Part shown: in pieces, positions 1 through 6,238 of the stretch
Numbering within the stretch: the stretch's first letter is position 1
Layout of the letters: the number at the start of each line of letters is the position of its first letter
NCBI GenBank assembly: GCA_015060555.1
Contig: SUYG01000021.1
Span: forward strand, 1-11,588
Source of the DNA: Physcousia sp015060555
GTDB taxonomy: Bacteria; Bacteroidota; Bacteroidia; Bacteroidales; Bacteroidaceae
Direction of reading: 5' to 3'
DNA length: 11,588 bases
The notes under the pieces: generated by a model
Seen by the model: the letters and a program-made list of their open reading frames with translations, nothing else
Told to the model about the DNA's origin: nothing
The model's database searches: none
Made by a program: the position numbers and the translations under genes

Positions 1-75
1 AAGTCTAATGACGAATGGCGAAATGGTTTTTTATGTTTTTCCTCAGCGTGAGTCAGTGCTTCGCAGAAGCTGTTA

Positions 76-180
76 TTAGCTTGTGGATGAGTGTGAAAGC
101 TTGCTTTCAAACACCCAGACACAAGGTGAGAACGTAGGGCGTAGCCCACTGACACATGATGAGGTGTTTTTATTGTTTTT
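76..180 (+). terminator. Possible structured 3' end of an upstream transcript
   Basis: Several hairpins can be drawn here. TGAAAG and CTTTCA flank a four-base loop around 94-109. GGGC-GTA-GCCC lies at 137-147. AAACACC (109-115) can pair with GGTGTTT (163-169), which runs into a T-rich stretch ending near 180. This would suit the terminator or 3' UTR of a gene lying to the left of the window. No coding sequence was recognised in 1-180. The alternatives overlap, so the fold is uncertain. Confidence 0.3.
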
Positions 181-201
181 GTTCAGAATCATTTAAGTTC
201 A

Positions 202-297
202 GATTCAGGATTACGAGAGGACGTGAGTAATTCGTGTAATTTGTGAAATTCGTTGTTTAAGAAAAAATCTGCGTCATCCGTGCAATCTGTGGTGAGA
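202..297 (-). repeat. 96-bp dispersed repeat, inverted relative to 5455-5548
   Basis: Reverse-complementing 5455-5548 reproduces this stretch with four substitutions and one 2-base indel (hand alignment, 90 of 94 aligned bases identical). It contains the phrase CCACAGATTGCACGGATGAC on the minus strand. The short reading frame that crosses it is not protein-like, so it is taken as non-coding repeat DNA. Confidence 0.85.
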
Positions 298-345
298 AAC
301 ACATTTATGTTCAGATTTGTGTCAGATTTATGTTCCCTTTCTCTC
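297..345 (-). repeat. Diverged inverted copy of 4604-4652
   Basis: Two 11-bp blocks match exactly in inverted orientation: 297-307 with 4642-4652, and 331-341 with 4608-4618. Their spacing is identical (34 bases between block starts), so this is one diverged, colinear repeat rather than chance. It follows directly on the 96-bp repeat. An additional exact 17-bp inverted match joins 189-205 to 4560-4576 but is not colinear with these blocks. Confidence 0.55.
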
Positions 346-348
346 TTC

Positions 349-373
349 AACTTGAATCTTGCATCTTGCATCC
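349..373 (+). repeat. Short CTTGAATCTTGCATC-type repeat
   Basis: The stretch reads CTTGAATCTTGCATC followed by a second CTTGCATCC. The same phrases recur at 5549-5620 and 6411-6440. From here to the promoter at 515 (374-514) I see no gene or structure that I can support. Confidence 0.5.
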
Positions 374-514
374 TTCCGTGTCATTCGTATGAAAAGAGGT
401 CGTTTTGTGCGCTTTGAGGCTGAACTTGTGGGCATAATCGGGCCATGAGAGCAGAATTTCGAGCGATTTAAGACTTTTTAACGATGCGCAAGCCCCTCCA
501 TCCCCGATTCTTCG

Positions 515-522
515 TACCTTTG
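515..522 (+). promoter_or_regulatory. Bacteroidetes-type -7 box (TACCTTTG)
   Basis: TACCTTTG fits the Bacteroidetes sigma-ABfr -7 consensus TAnnTTTG. It lies 60 bases before the start codon at 583, giving a plausible short leader. No clear -33 TTTG element was found at the expected distance. Confidence 0.6.
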
Positions 523-582
523 TATGATTTTAGCGCAAATTGACTAACAATAATCAATAACTAATAACTAATAACTAACGAA

Positions 583-3500
583 ATGAAACTAAAATCTTTA
601 ATGGCCCTCGCCATCGCCTTGCTGTGCTCGGCTGGGGCGTGGGCGGATGATGTACCGTTCCTTAGGGAAAAGAGTTCTTTTGGGGGAACAACTGTTTCTT
701 CACTTCCTACATTTGTACCCAATGGTACTACCTACACTCTTGAGTTAACTGGATGTGTTGCAGAACAAGAAATCACCGTTCCTGGTGGATCGTTCTCCTA
801 TACTCCAACAGCCAGCGGAACCGTTCGCTTTGTCAGAAATGGTGGAGATGTGGTTTATGTTTATGAAGGAACTACATATAAAGGAACGGTCTCTGTTTCT
901 ACACCTGATGCTCCCACATATCCGACAGGATTAACAACAGCAAATGCAGGGGAACTGAACTTGATACAAAATGGTGGATTTGAGGATATAACAGCTGGAA
1001 CATATTCGTCGGGCAGATATAAACCAACTCACTGGACTCCTTATAAAAGTGACAAAGGCACCCCTGGTGATGGAACATCTGTACGCTCAGGATCAGAAAT
1101 AACGGGCTCTTATAATATGTTGATGCACGCTGATGGCTATTATCTCACCCAACAGTTAGCTTCTGGTGTAATGAAAAATTTCACTCCCTATCAGATATCA
1201 TTCAAATATAAAGCTAATGCTGATGGCCAAAAGGGTACTAAGTATCGTTTCGATGTTGGCAGCGAAGAATTTAAGTCGGATTACTTTAAGTCAGCAGACA
1301 GCAATTCTTCAACAACAAGTGTTCAAACCTTTACAAAAACATTCATAACCCCTGCAGACATAGTTAATCAGCCTTATGTCGAATTATATAGTACAACCAA
1401 TAAAGGTAGTGGAGCTTCACAGAAGCTTGACCGCTTCGACGAGTTCATCCTTGTTGCTGCTAACGGTGGTGGTATAGGTATCACAGGCGCCACGGGGGCG
1501 TCCTTCCTTTCAGGTTCTGCTTATGCACCTGAAGGCGCATTTGGAGCCGCAACATCCTATTCTCTTGCTTCACCTTATTCGACTTCATTAGTTACGAATG
1601 GGACATTCGATTTAAATAAAAACGGATGGAACTCAAATACAGGTGCAACAAATAATAATACCGCTAATAATCAAACGGGTGCCTTTACAGGTAATTTCTA
1701 CCAAAACTGGAATAGCTCAGCCTTTACAGGAAAAATGTATCAGTCTGTGGAAAACATCCCCAATGGTACATATAAATTGAACATCTGTGCTTTCGTTAAT
1801 GTGGTTGATGCTGAAAAAGGACAATATGTCTATGCCAATGACAATAAGAGCTATGTTTACACCACAACTCCCACGGCTTATACCGTTTATACTAATGTTA
1901 CTAAAGGGTCTTTGGAATATGGCTTGAATCAATCCACGGCTGTTGCCAATTGGATGGGTATTGACAACGTTTCATTGGAATACTGCGGTCCTGATGATGT
2001 AACAACAGCAGGATTCGAGGCTATCTATGGTGCTACTACAAATCATCTTGTTGACGGAAACTATGCAAATGTAACAGGTGAAGAGAAAACAAACCTGCAA
2101 ACAGCAGTGAATGCTAGTCCGGCAGAGACAATCGATGGTTACACAACAGCATCCTTCAACATTGGCTATGCAGATTACATATTTATGTCTGCGAAGCCCG
2201 AGTATGACCGTTATGTAGCTGAAAAGGCAAATGCTGATCGAATCGCTACAAGTATTGCTAGCGAAATTGTTGCTCCAACGACCGCTGCGGGCTGTGATGC
2301 CGTTATCAACAGCATTCTTGTAGCTGAATACAACTATGTTAGCAATACCGGTAACTTCAATGCTAAGCAGGCTGATGCCTATGGATTGGCAATAAAAGAT
2401 TGGACCTTCACTGGTACTTATAATGGTGGAACTACTGATACGAAAGGCTCGAATAGCAATGAACATTGGAGCGGGACCACTGTGACCTATTATGAGCAAG
2501 GAACAAATGGATGGACAAATGGCAATTGGGTTGCAAACTATAACAAAACAGTAACCCTTCCTGCAGGAACATACGTTTTACGTTTGGCAGCACGTGCTTC
2601 TAGTAATACAACAGCCACATTGAAAGCAACCATTAGTGAAACTGTCTATACAGAGGCTTTGCCAAGTAAGGGCTCAGCAACCAAGGGTATCACGACCGAT
2701 GGAGTAGCTAGCTTCGGCGATGGAACATTTGCCAATACCACAGGCAGAGGATGGCAATGGCGTTATCTCGCATTTACCCTTGATGCTGAAACTAGTGTAC
2801 AATTTGATATTGATGCTGCTGCCAGTCCTAAAAATGAATGGTGTAGCTTTGGTGATGTAGAGCTGTATTCAAACGTAAACACATCGGCATTCGAGACAGC
2901 TTTCTCAGGCTTCACAATGAATCAAATTGGATTTGATAAGGATGAATATGCGCCTTATAATAATGTTGAGGTTATTAGCGCTTATACAAAAGCTACTGCC
3001 ATCCATGATGGAACGCAAGCTCCTAGCACGCAAGCAGAGCTTGATGCTATCACAGCGGTATTGAATTCACCTTCCTGGACAAAGAATGACGAAGAGCTCA
3101 ATGCTTTCTATGATGGCAATTTCGCTATCCAGGATGAACACACCACTAGTCCTACCGCACTTACTGGCTGGAACAATCCTCAGGGTATTCGTCAACTGAT
3201 TAAGAATACAACGACATATCCGGGCTTGAGTTCAGCGACAGGAGAAGCTGCTGTCTTTGCTTGGGGTAACACCACCATGTATTATGGTGAAAAGGACGGT
3301 TACACATTACCTTTGAATGCTTATACTATCTATGAACTATCCTTCAAGACCTGCGGCTGGAGTGATGGTGATATGGGCTATGTAAACGTAGATATAAAGA
3401 ATGCTGATTCAGAGGGTCTTGGCACAGTACGTACCGTAGCGGCTACTAAACGAATCACAGCTGAAAACCCATGGGACGAGTTTAAAATACTGTTTGCAAC

Positions 3501-4236
3501 GGGAGACGCTGGTAATTACAAGCTTGGTATGTGGACCAGCAAACACACCGTATTCACCGACCTCAAACTAGTGAAGGCTGCCTCTCAGACGCTGACATTG
3601 CCCTCGGCTATTAATTATGCACCAGGCACTTATCCCACAGTAGCCCTTGACCGCACATTCTCTGCTGACAAGTGGAACACGCTCTGCGTTCCCTTCGCTT
3701 TCGGTCAGTCTGACTTCGCAGAGGTGAAAGAACTGAGTACCATCGCTGTCAATGGTGAGAATGTCAGCATGACACTGGCTGACGCATCAACTATCGTAGC
3801 TGGTAAGCCTTACTTGGTGAAGGCAAATAATAATGGTGATGTCCTTTCTGCTACAAATGTTACCCTGTCTGGTGAAGGTGTGCAGGCATCATCTGTTACA
3901 GATGGTGGCTACACTGTGAACTATGTTGGCACATACGTTGATGCTATATTGAATGCAGAAACAGCCGGTGGCAATGCCTTCATCGTAAAGGACAATGCTT
4001 TATATCATGTTGCAAATACAGGTACTGTGGGTGCTTATCGTGCTTACTTCACAGTTACTGCTGATACTCCAGTAAAGGCTCTGAACTTCGTCTTCGATGA
4101 GTTGCCGACTGCTATCAACGCTGTTGAGGCAGCCCAAAACGAGAAGGCTGAGATCTACAATCTTGCAGGTCAGCGCCTGAACAAGGCTCAGAAAGGTGTG
4201 AATATCATCAACGGCAAGAAGGTGCTTGTGAAGTAA
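583..4236 (+). CDS. Large exported protein with carbohydrate-binding-like modules and C-terminal sorting tail
   Basis: 1217 residues. Residues 1-21 form a signal peptide (MKLKSL, hydrophobic core, GAWA before DD). The mature protein looks like serial beta-sandwich modules: NGGFED with a Trp/Tyr-rich region from about 125, VTNGTFDLNKNGW from about 337, a module around 606-770, and another opening near YDGNFAIQ at about 840. The NGGFE/NGTFD openings with aromatic residues resemble CBM4/9-type sugar-binding folds. No catalytic motif was seen. From about 1025 (KWNTLCVPF) the protein carries the C-terminal region common in Prevotella exported proteins, ending in a sorting-type tail (YNLAGQRL ... 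GKKVLVK), as in T9SS type A-like domains. It is probably surface-exposed or secreted and binds glycan; that role is inferred. The start follows a TACCTTTG box by 60 bases. Base composition shifts sharply inside the gene (see findings). Likely co-transcribed with the small gene 31 bases downstream. Confidence 0.85.
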   Translation: MKLKSLMALAIALLCSAGAWADDVPFLREKSSFGGTTVSSLPTFVPNGTTYTLELTGCVAEQEITVPGGSFSYTPTASGTVRFVRNGGDVVYVYEGTTYKGTVSVSTPDAPTYPTGLTTANAGELNLIQNGGFEDITAGTYSSGRYKPTHWTPYKSDKGTPGDGTSVRSGSEITGSYNMLMHADGYYLTQQLASGVMKNFTPYQISFKYKANADGQKGTKYRFDVGSEEFKSDYFKSADSNSSTTSVQTFTKTFITPADIVNQPYVELYSTTNKGSGASQKLDRFDEFILVAANGGGIGITGATGASFLSGSAYAPEGAFGAATSYSLASPYSTSLVTNGTFDLNKNGWNSNTGATNNNTANNQTGAFTGNFYQNWNSSAFTGKMYQSVENIPNGTYKLNICAFVNVVDAEKGQYVYANDNKSYVYTTTPTAYTVYTNVTKGSLEYGLNQSTAVANWMGIDNVSLEYCGPDDVTTAGFEAIYGATTNHLVDGNYANVTGEEKTNLQTAVNASPAETIDGYTTASFNIGYADYIFMSAKPEYDRYVAEKANADRIATSIASEIVAPTTAAGCDAVINSILVAEYNYVSNTGNFNAKQADAYGLAIKDWTFTGTYNGGTTDTKGSNSNEHWSGTTVTYYEQGTNGWTNGNWVANYNKTVTLPAGTYVLRLAARASSNTTATLKATISETVYTEALPSKGSATKGITTDGVASFGDGTFANTTGRGWQWRYLAFTLDAETSVQFDIDAAASPKNEWCSFGDVELYSNVNTSAFETAFSGFTMNQIGFDKDEYAPYNNVEVISAYTKATAIHDGTQAPSTQAELDAITAVLNSPSWTKNDEELNAFYDGNFAIQDEHTTSPTALTGWNNPQGIRQLIKNTTTYPGLSSATGEAAVFAWGNTTMYYGEKDGYTLPLNAYTIYELSFKTCGWSDGDMGYVNVDIKNADSEGLGTVRTVAATKRITAENPWDEFKILFATGDAGNYKLGMWTSKHTVFTDLKLVKAASQTLTLPSAINYAPGTYPTVALDRTFSADKWNTLCVPFAFGQSDFAEVKELSTIAVNGENVSMTLADASTIVAGKPYLVKANNNGDVLSATNVTLSGEGVQASSVTDGGYTVNYVGTYVDAILNAETAGGNAFIVKDNALYHVANTGTVGAYRAYFTVTADTPVKALNFVFDELPTAINAVEAAQNEKAEIYNLAGQRLNKAQKGVNIINGKKVLVK

Positions 4237-4267
4237 AAGAAAAAAAATTAAAATTAGAAATTGAATT

Positions 4268-4468
4268 ATGAAAAAGAAAGCATATATCAGTCCTGCCGTT
4301 AATATTCACATCTTAAATATGAAAGACGGCATCTTAGTAACTCTCTCTGCTGAAGGGCTCGCTAATGGTGGTGATACAACAGAAAGTTGGACGAGTGACA
4401 CCAAAGGCGGTGGCGACTGGGATATCTGGGGCAACGGTTCCGATTCGGACTACGACGATTACGAATAA
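4268..4468 (+). CDS. Small acidic Bacteroidales protein (MKKKAYISP type), function unknown
   Basis: 66 residues. It opens with a basic MKKKAYISPAV segment, has a short hydrophobic stretch (ILVTLSAEGL, about 22-31), and ends in a Gly/Trp/Asp-rich acidic tail (GGGDWDIWGNG and SDSDYDDYE). It has no cysteine and no convincing signal peptide. Short proteins that begin M-K-K-K-x-Y-I-S-P and end in an acidic tail are, as I recall, common in Prevotella and Bacteroides; I know no function for them. It sits 31 bases after the large exported protein with no promoter box between, and the strong hairpin at 4506-4539 follows, so it is probably the second gene of a two-gene transcript. It could be a peptide precursor or a small secreted or regulatory protein, but nothing here decides that. 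An overlapping frame (4365-4559) runs through the terminator and is not favoured. Confidence 0.65.
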   Translation: MKKKAYISPAVNIHILNMKDGILVTLSAEGLANGGDTTESWTSDTKGGGDWDIWGNGSDSDYDDYE

Positions 4469-4505
4469 TAATCTAGCGCACACCGCGCAAGAGAATATGT
4501 GCAAA

Positions 4506-4539
4506 GGAAGCTCCGCAACGATTGGGTTGCGGAGCTTTC
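4506..4539 (+). terminator. Strong hairpin terminator after the small gene
   Basis: AAGCTCCGCAAC (4508-4519) pairs perfectly with GTTGCGGAGCTT (4526-4537) across a six-base loop, and two more outer pairs (one G-U) can be added. Only a short, interrupted T stretch follows (TTTCAGTTTG), so the poly-U part is weak. The position, 38 bases after the stop codon at 4468, supports termination of the two-gene transcript. Confidence 0.75.
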
Positions 4540-4603
4540 AGTTTGATAAATCTGACTGAAATCTGAACTTAAATGAATTAGACACAAATTACCATAATAA
4601 TCA

Positions 4604-4652
4604 TAATGAAAGGGAACAGAAATCATTCATAAATCTAGACTTAAATGTGTTT
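4604..4652 (+). repeat. Inverted partner of 297-345
   Basis: Contains GAAAGGGAACA (4608-4618) and TAAATGTGTTT (4642-4652), which match the left-end repeat in inverted, colinear order. It abuts the first copy of the structured CACAGAG repeat at 4655. Confidence 0.55.
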
Positions 4653-4654
4653 TT

Positions 4655-4769
4655 AACCACAGAGGCGCTAAGGAACAAAGACAAGTCCTATTGTCATCAT
4701 GATCTGGAAGTACGGGGAGCCAGCCTAAACGCTACGCAGGTTTAGGCTTAGGCTAAGGACACAGAGGAA
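4655..4769 (+). repeat. Structured CACAGAG repeat, copy A (solo)
   Basis: The first 67 bases align without gaps to copies B and C (57/67 and 56/67 identical by hand count). The conserved arm begins AACCACAGAGG and ends TGGAAGTACGGnGAGCC. Then comes a hairpin: stem AGCCTAAAC (4722-4730), loop GCTACGCAG, stem GTTTAGGCT (4740-4748), all nine pairs perfect. The trailing arm is TAGGCTAAGGACACAGAGG. GACA and TGTC inside the leading arm can also pair. No open reading frame is enclosed. It differs from B and C in standing alone, without an inverted partner next to it. Confidence 0.85.
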
Positions 4770-4770
4770 G

Positions 4771-4820
4771 CCCCTCTCCAGCTCCCCCCGTGGGGGGGAG
4801 GGTCTTGCAAGCGAGAGGGG
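4771..4820. repeat. Nested G/C-tract palindrome
   Basis: The outer arms CCCCTCTC (4771-4778) and GAGAGGGG (4813-4820) are perfectly complementary. Inside, CTCCCCCC (4782-4789) pairs with GGGGGGAG (4793-4800) over a three-base loop. A short segment (TCTTGCAAGC) lies between inner and outer arms. The unit directly abuts copy A and precedes the MNT gene promoter. It is probably a separate small palindromic repeat element rather than a terminator, since no gene ends here and no T-run follows. Confidence 0.6.
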
Positions 4821-4933
4821 GAGAGTCAAGAGTTTAAGGAGTTTCTTCATTCTTCATTCCCATGGTTTTCCTCAAATTTCTCCTTTCTCGATATTTTTTC
4901 TCCCATTCCTTTTTCACTTTTCAGTTTATTCTC

Positions 4934-4941
4934 TACCTTTG
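4934..4941 (+). promoter_or_regulatory. -7 box (TACCTTTG) before the MNT gene
   Basis: TACCTTTG matches TAnnTTTG and lies 24-31 bases before the start codon at 4965, giving a leader of about 20 bases. The -33 region is only T-rich (TTTTCACTTTT) without an exact TTTG. Confidence 0.6.
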
Positions 4942-4964
4942 CGGCGTGAAACCTGAAAAATTGG

Positions 4965-5267
4965 ATGAATATGAGCACACAGGCAATGAACAAAGTGATT
5001 GTAGATTATTTCAAGAAACAACCCATCTTGAAAGCATGGCTCTTTGGCTCCTTCGCCCGTGGTGAAGAGACACCACTGAGTGATGTGGACATCCTAGTGC
5101 AACTTGATCATTCAAAGCCCATAGGGTTGAAGTTCTTCGGTATGTGGAATGATCTAGAACGATTGCTTGACCGCAAGGTAGATTTAGTTGAAGAAGGTGA
5201 GTTACTTCCCTTCGCAGAGGAAACTGCTAACCGCGACAAACAACTGATATATGAGAGAACCGCTTAA
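4965..5267 (+). CDS. MNT-type nucleotidyltransferase (antitoxin component of a HEPN/MNT pair)
   Basis: 100 residues, the usual size for a minimal nucleotidyltransferase. The active-site signature is present: G28-S29 followed after ten residues by D40-V-D42 (GSFARGE ... SDVDILV), with a third acidic residue in KVDLVEE (D73). In HEPN/MNT modules this protein is the antitoxin that modifies and neutralises the HEPN ribonuclease; that is family knowledge, not shown here. The stop codon overlaps the start of the HEPN remnant by 17 bases, the coupling usual for such pairs. ATG at 4965 is preferred over the nearby ATG at 4971 only by position; neither has a clear ribosome binding site. A -7 box lies just upstream. 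The enzyme appears intact although its partner is broken. Confidence 0.85.
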   Translation: MNMSTQAMNKVIVDYFKKQPILKAWLFGSFARGEETPLSDVDILVQLDHSKPIGLKFFGMWNDLERLLDRKVDLVEEGELLPFAEETANRDKQLIYERTA

Positions 5268-5358
5268 AGATCGCATCCGATTAGAGCATATCATCGAAGC
5301 CGCAGATAATATCTCACGCTATACGGGTTTGTCTGACGAGGAAATAGAGAGGCTGTAA
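5251..5358 (+). pseudogene. Truncated HEPN-domain (DUF86-type) toxin gene
   Basis: The start overlaps the end of the MNT gene. The frame gives 35 residues, beginning MREPLKDRIRLEHIIEAADN, which matches the typical N-terminus of DUF86/HEPN partners of MNT antitoxins. Such proteins are usually about 110 residues. Here a stop falls after EEIERL, and the C-terminal part that would carry the R-x4-6-H ribonuclease motif is absent. The next 70 bases can be read in another frame as IAAVYELLLSGTPVANHNPK, which I do not recognise as HEPN, so this looks like loss or replacement of the 3' part rather than a single frameshift. The protein should not be an active toxin. Confidence 0.75.
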
Positions 5359-5454
5359 TTGCTGCCGTTTATGAATTGCTGCTTTCTGGGACACCCGTCG
5401 CGAACCACAATCCCAAGCTGAACTGACGGAATAAATATTCTGATCACGAATTAT
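5359..5454. other. Unassigned stretch between the HEPN remnant and the 96-bp repeat
   Basis: A frame beginning at 5358 stays open for 22 codons (IAAVYELLLSG ...) and ends at TGA before 5430. It could be debris from another gene brought in when the HEPN gene was truncated. No family was recognised and no promoter or hairpin was seen. Confidence 0.25.
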
Positions 5455-5548
5455 TCTCACCACAGATTGCACGGATGACGCAGATTTTTTTGGACAACGA
5501 ATTTCACAAATTACACGAATTATTCACGTCCTCTCGTGATCCTGAATC
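5455..5548 (+). repeat. 96-bp dispersed repeat, second copy
   Basis: Inverted relative to 202-297, with four substitutions and one 2-base indel in hand alignment. It contains CCACAGATTGCACGGATGAC and ends TCCTCTCGTGATCCTGAATC, passing directly into the low-complexity CTTGAATCC family. The two copies face each other across about 5.2 kb that includes the large exported protein and the MNT/HEPN remnant. Confidence 0.85.
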
Positions 5549-5620
5549 TTGAATCCTGAATCTTAAACTTCTTAAACCCCTTAAACTCTTAAACTGCGCG
5601 ACAACGCTGAATCTTGCATC
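5549..5620 (+). repeat. Low-complexity CTTGAATC / CTTAAACCC repeat with GCG-CGC hairpin
   Basis: Degenerate short units (TTGAATCCTGAATC, then CTTAAACCCCTTAAACTCTT) are followed by CTGCGCGACAACGCTGAATC and TTGCATC. The same ordered phrase recurs twice downstream of the GxxExxY element, in direct orientation. GCG and CGC around CGACAA can form a tiny hairpin. It immediately precedes copy B of the structured repeat. Confidence 0.65.
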
Positions 5621-5622
5621 CA

Positions 5623-5748
5623 TTCTAACCACAGAGGCACAGAGGAACAAAGACAGGTCCTGTTGTCGTCTTAAACTGGAAGTACGGCGAGCCGCATGAA
5701 TGGCGCAAGCGCAAGCATTCATGCTAGGCAAAGGACACAGAGATTTTA
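5623..5748 (+). repeat. Structured CACAGAG repeat, copy B (left arm of element)
   Basis: The leading arm starts AACCACAGAGGCACAGAGGA at 5627 and reaches the constant GAGCC at 5693. The hairpin is GCATGAATG (5694-5702), a 13-base loop (GCGCAAGCGCAAG), and CATTCATGC (5716-5724), nine perfect pairs. The trailing arm is TAGGCAAAGGACACAGAGAT. The stem shares almost nothing with copies A and C, yet occupies the same place and is fully complementary. Confidence 0.85.
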
Positions 5749-5782
5749 AAGCTTCCTTGTCAAAAAATAGGAGTGAATGTTC

Positions 5783-5810
5783 TTTGAATAAAAGAAAAAA
5801 GCTACCTTTG
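5783..5810 (+). promoter_or_regulatory. Promoter of the GxxExxY gene (TTTG ... TACCTTTG)
   Basis: TACCTTTG at 5803-5810 matches the Bacteroidetes -7 box, and a TTTG lies at 5783-5786, 16 bases upstream, slightly closer than the usual -33 spacing. The box overlaps a possible GTG start at 5810, which argues that translation begins at the ATG at 5834 instead. Confidence 0.6.
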
Positions 5811-5833
5811 TGCCATCAAAACAAATTAGAGAT

Positions 5834-6238
5834 ATGAATGATTCAGAAATTGAAAGCCTAAATGCCCTGAGCCATGAGATAATTGGTGCCGCTTTGGAAG
5901 TCCATAAGTATTTAGGGCCTGGATTGTTGGAAACCGTTTATGAGGAATGTCTATTATATGAGTTACAACAGCGAGGGTTAAAGGTCGCACGCCAGGTTCA
6001 GAGGCCAATCATGTATAAAGGTGTATCCATAAGCCATCCCTTAGTCATAGACATTTTGGTAGAGGATCAGGTTATCTTAGAACTCAAGGCCGTTTCACAA
6101 CTATCAGAAACGAATGTCGCTCAATTGCTCTCCTATCTCAAGCTGTCTGAACTCCGGCTAGGATTGCTCATTAACTTCAACACAGCTCATTTGAAAGATG
6201 GTATCCGCAGGGTAGTTAATGGGTGGCGTATGCCTTAA
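5834..6238 (+). CDS. GxxExxY family protein (PD-(D/E)XK nuclease-like fold)
   Basis: 134 residues from ATG 5834, the usual length for this family. The naming motif is present as G30-LL-E33-TV-Y36 in LGPGLLETVYEECL. A nuclease-like core follows: D73 in HPLVIDILV, then E83-L-K85 in VILELKAV, fitting D-x(n)-E-x-K, and a helix with QLLSYLK. The fold suggests a nuclease relative; a biochemical role is not known to me. The frame extends upstream to GTG at 5810, but that codon overlaps the -7 box, so the ATG is preferred. The gene stands alone between inverted copies of a structured repeat. Its TAA stop (6236-6238) overlaps the first two bases of copy C, so the reading frame ends exactly at the repeat border. 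The family occurs sporadically and often in several copies per genome (family knowledge), which fits a mobile habit. Confidence 0.85.
   Translation: MNDSEIESLNALSHEIIGAALEVHKYLGPGLLETVYEECLLYELQQRGLKVARQVQRPIMYKGVSISHPLVIDILVEDQVILELKAVSQLSETNVAQLLSYLKLSELRLGLLINFNTAHLKDGIRRVVNGWRMP

Noticed and set aside
389..448. 19-codon frame starting MKRGRFVRFE upstream of the first promoter
   Set aside because: It is too short, has no promoter box or ribosome binding site, and no conservation can be judged here.
1972..2499. Minus-strand frame of 175 codons inside the large exported protein gene
   Set aside because: It has no recognisable domain and lies entirely within a convincing gene on the other strand.
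4365..4559. Plus-strand frame of 64 codons overlapping the small protein
   Set aside because: It reads through the strong hairpin terminator at 4506-4539, whereas the overlapping 66-residue frame has a typical start and ends before the hairpin.
4722..4748. Integron attC-like core (GCCTAAAC / GTTTAGGC)
   Set aside because: The resemblance to GCCTAAC/GTTAGGC is present only in copy A and includes an extra A. Copies B and C lack it and there is no integrase gene, so an integron cassette is not supported.
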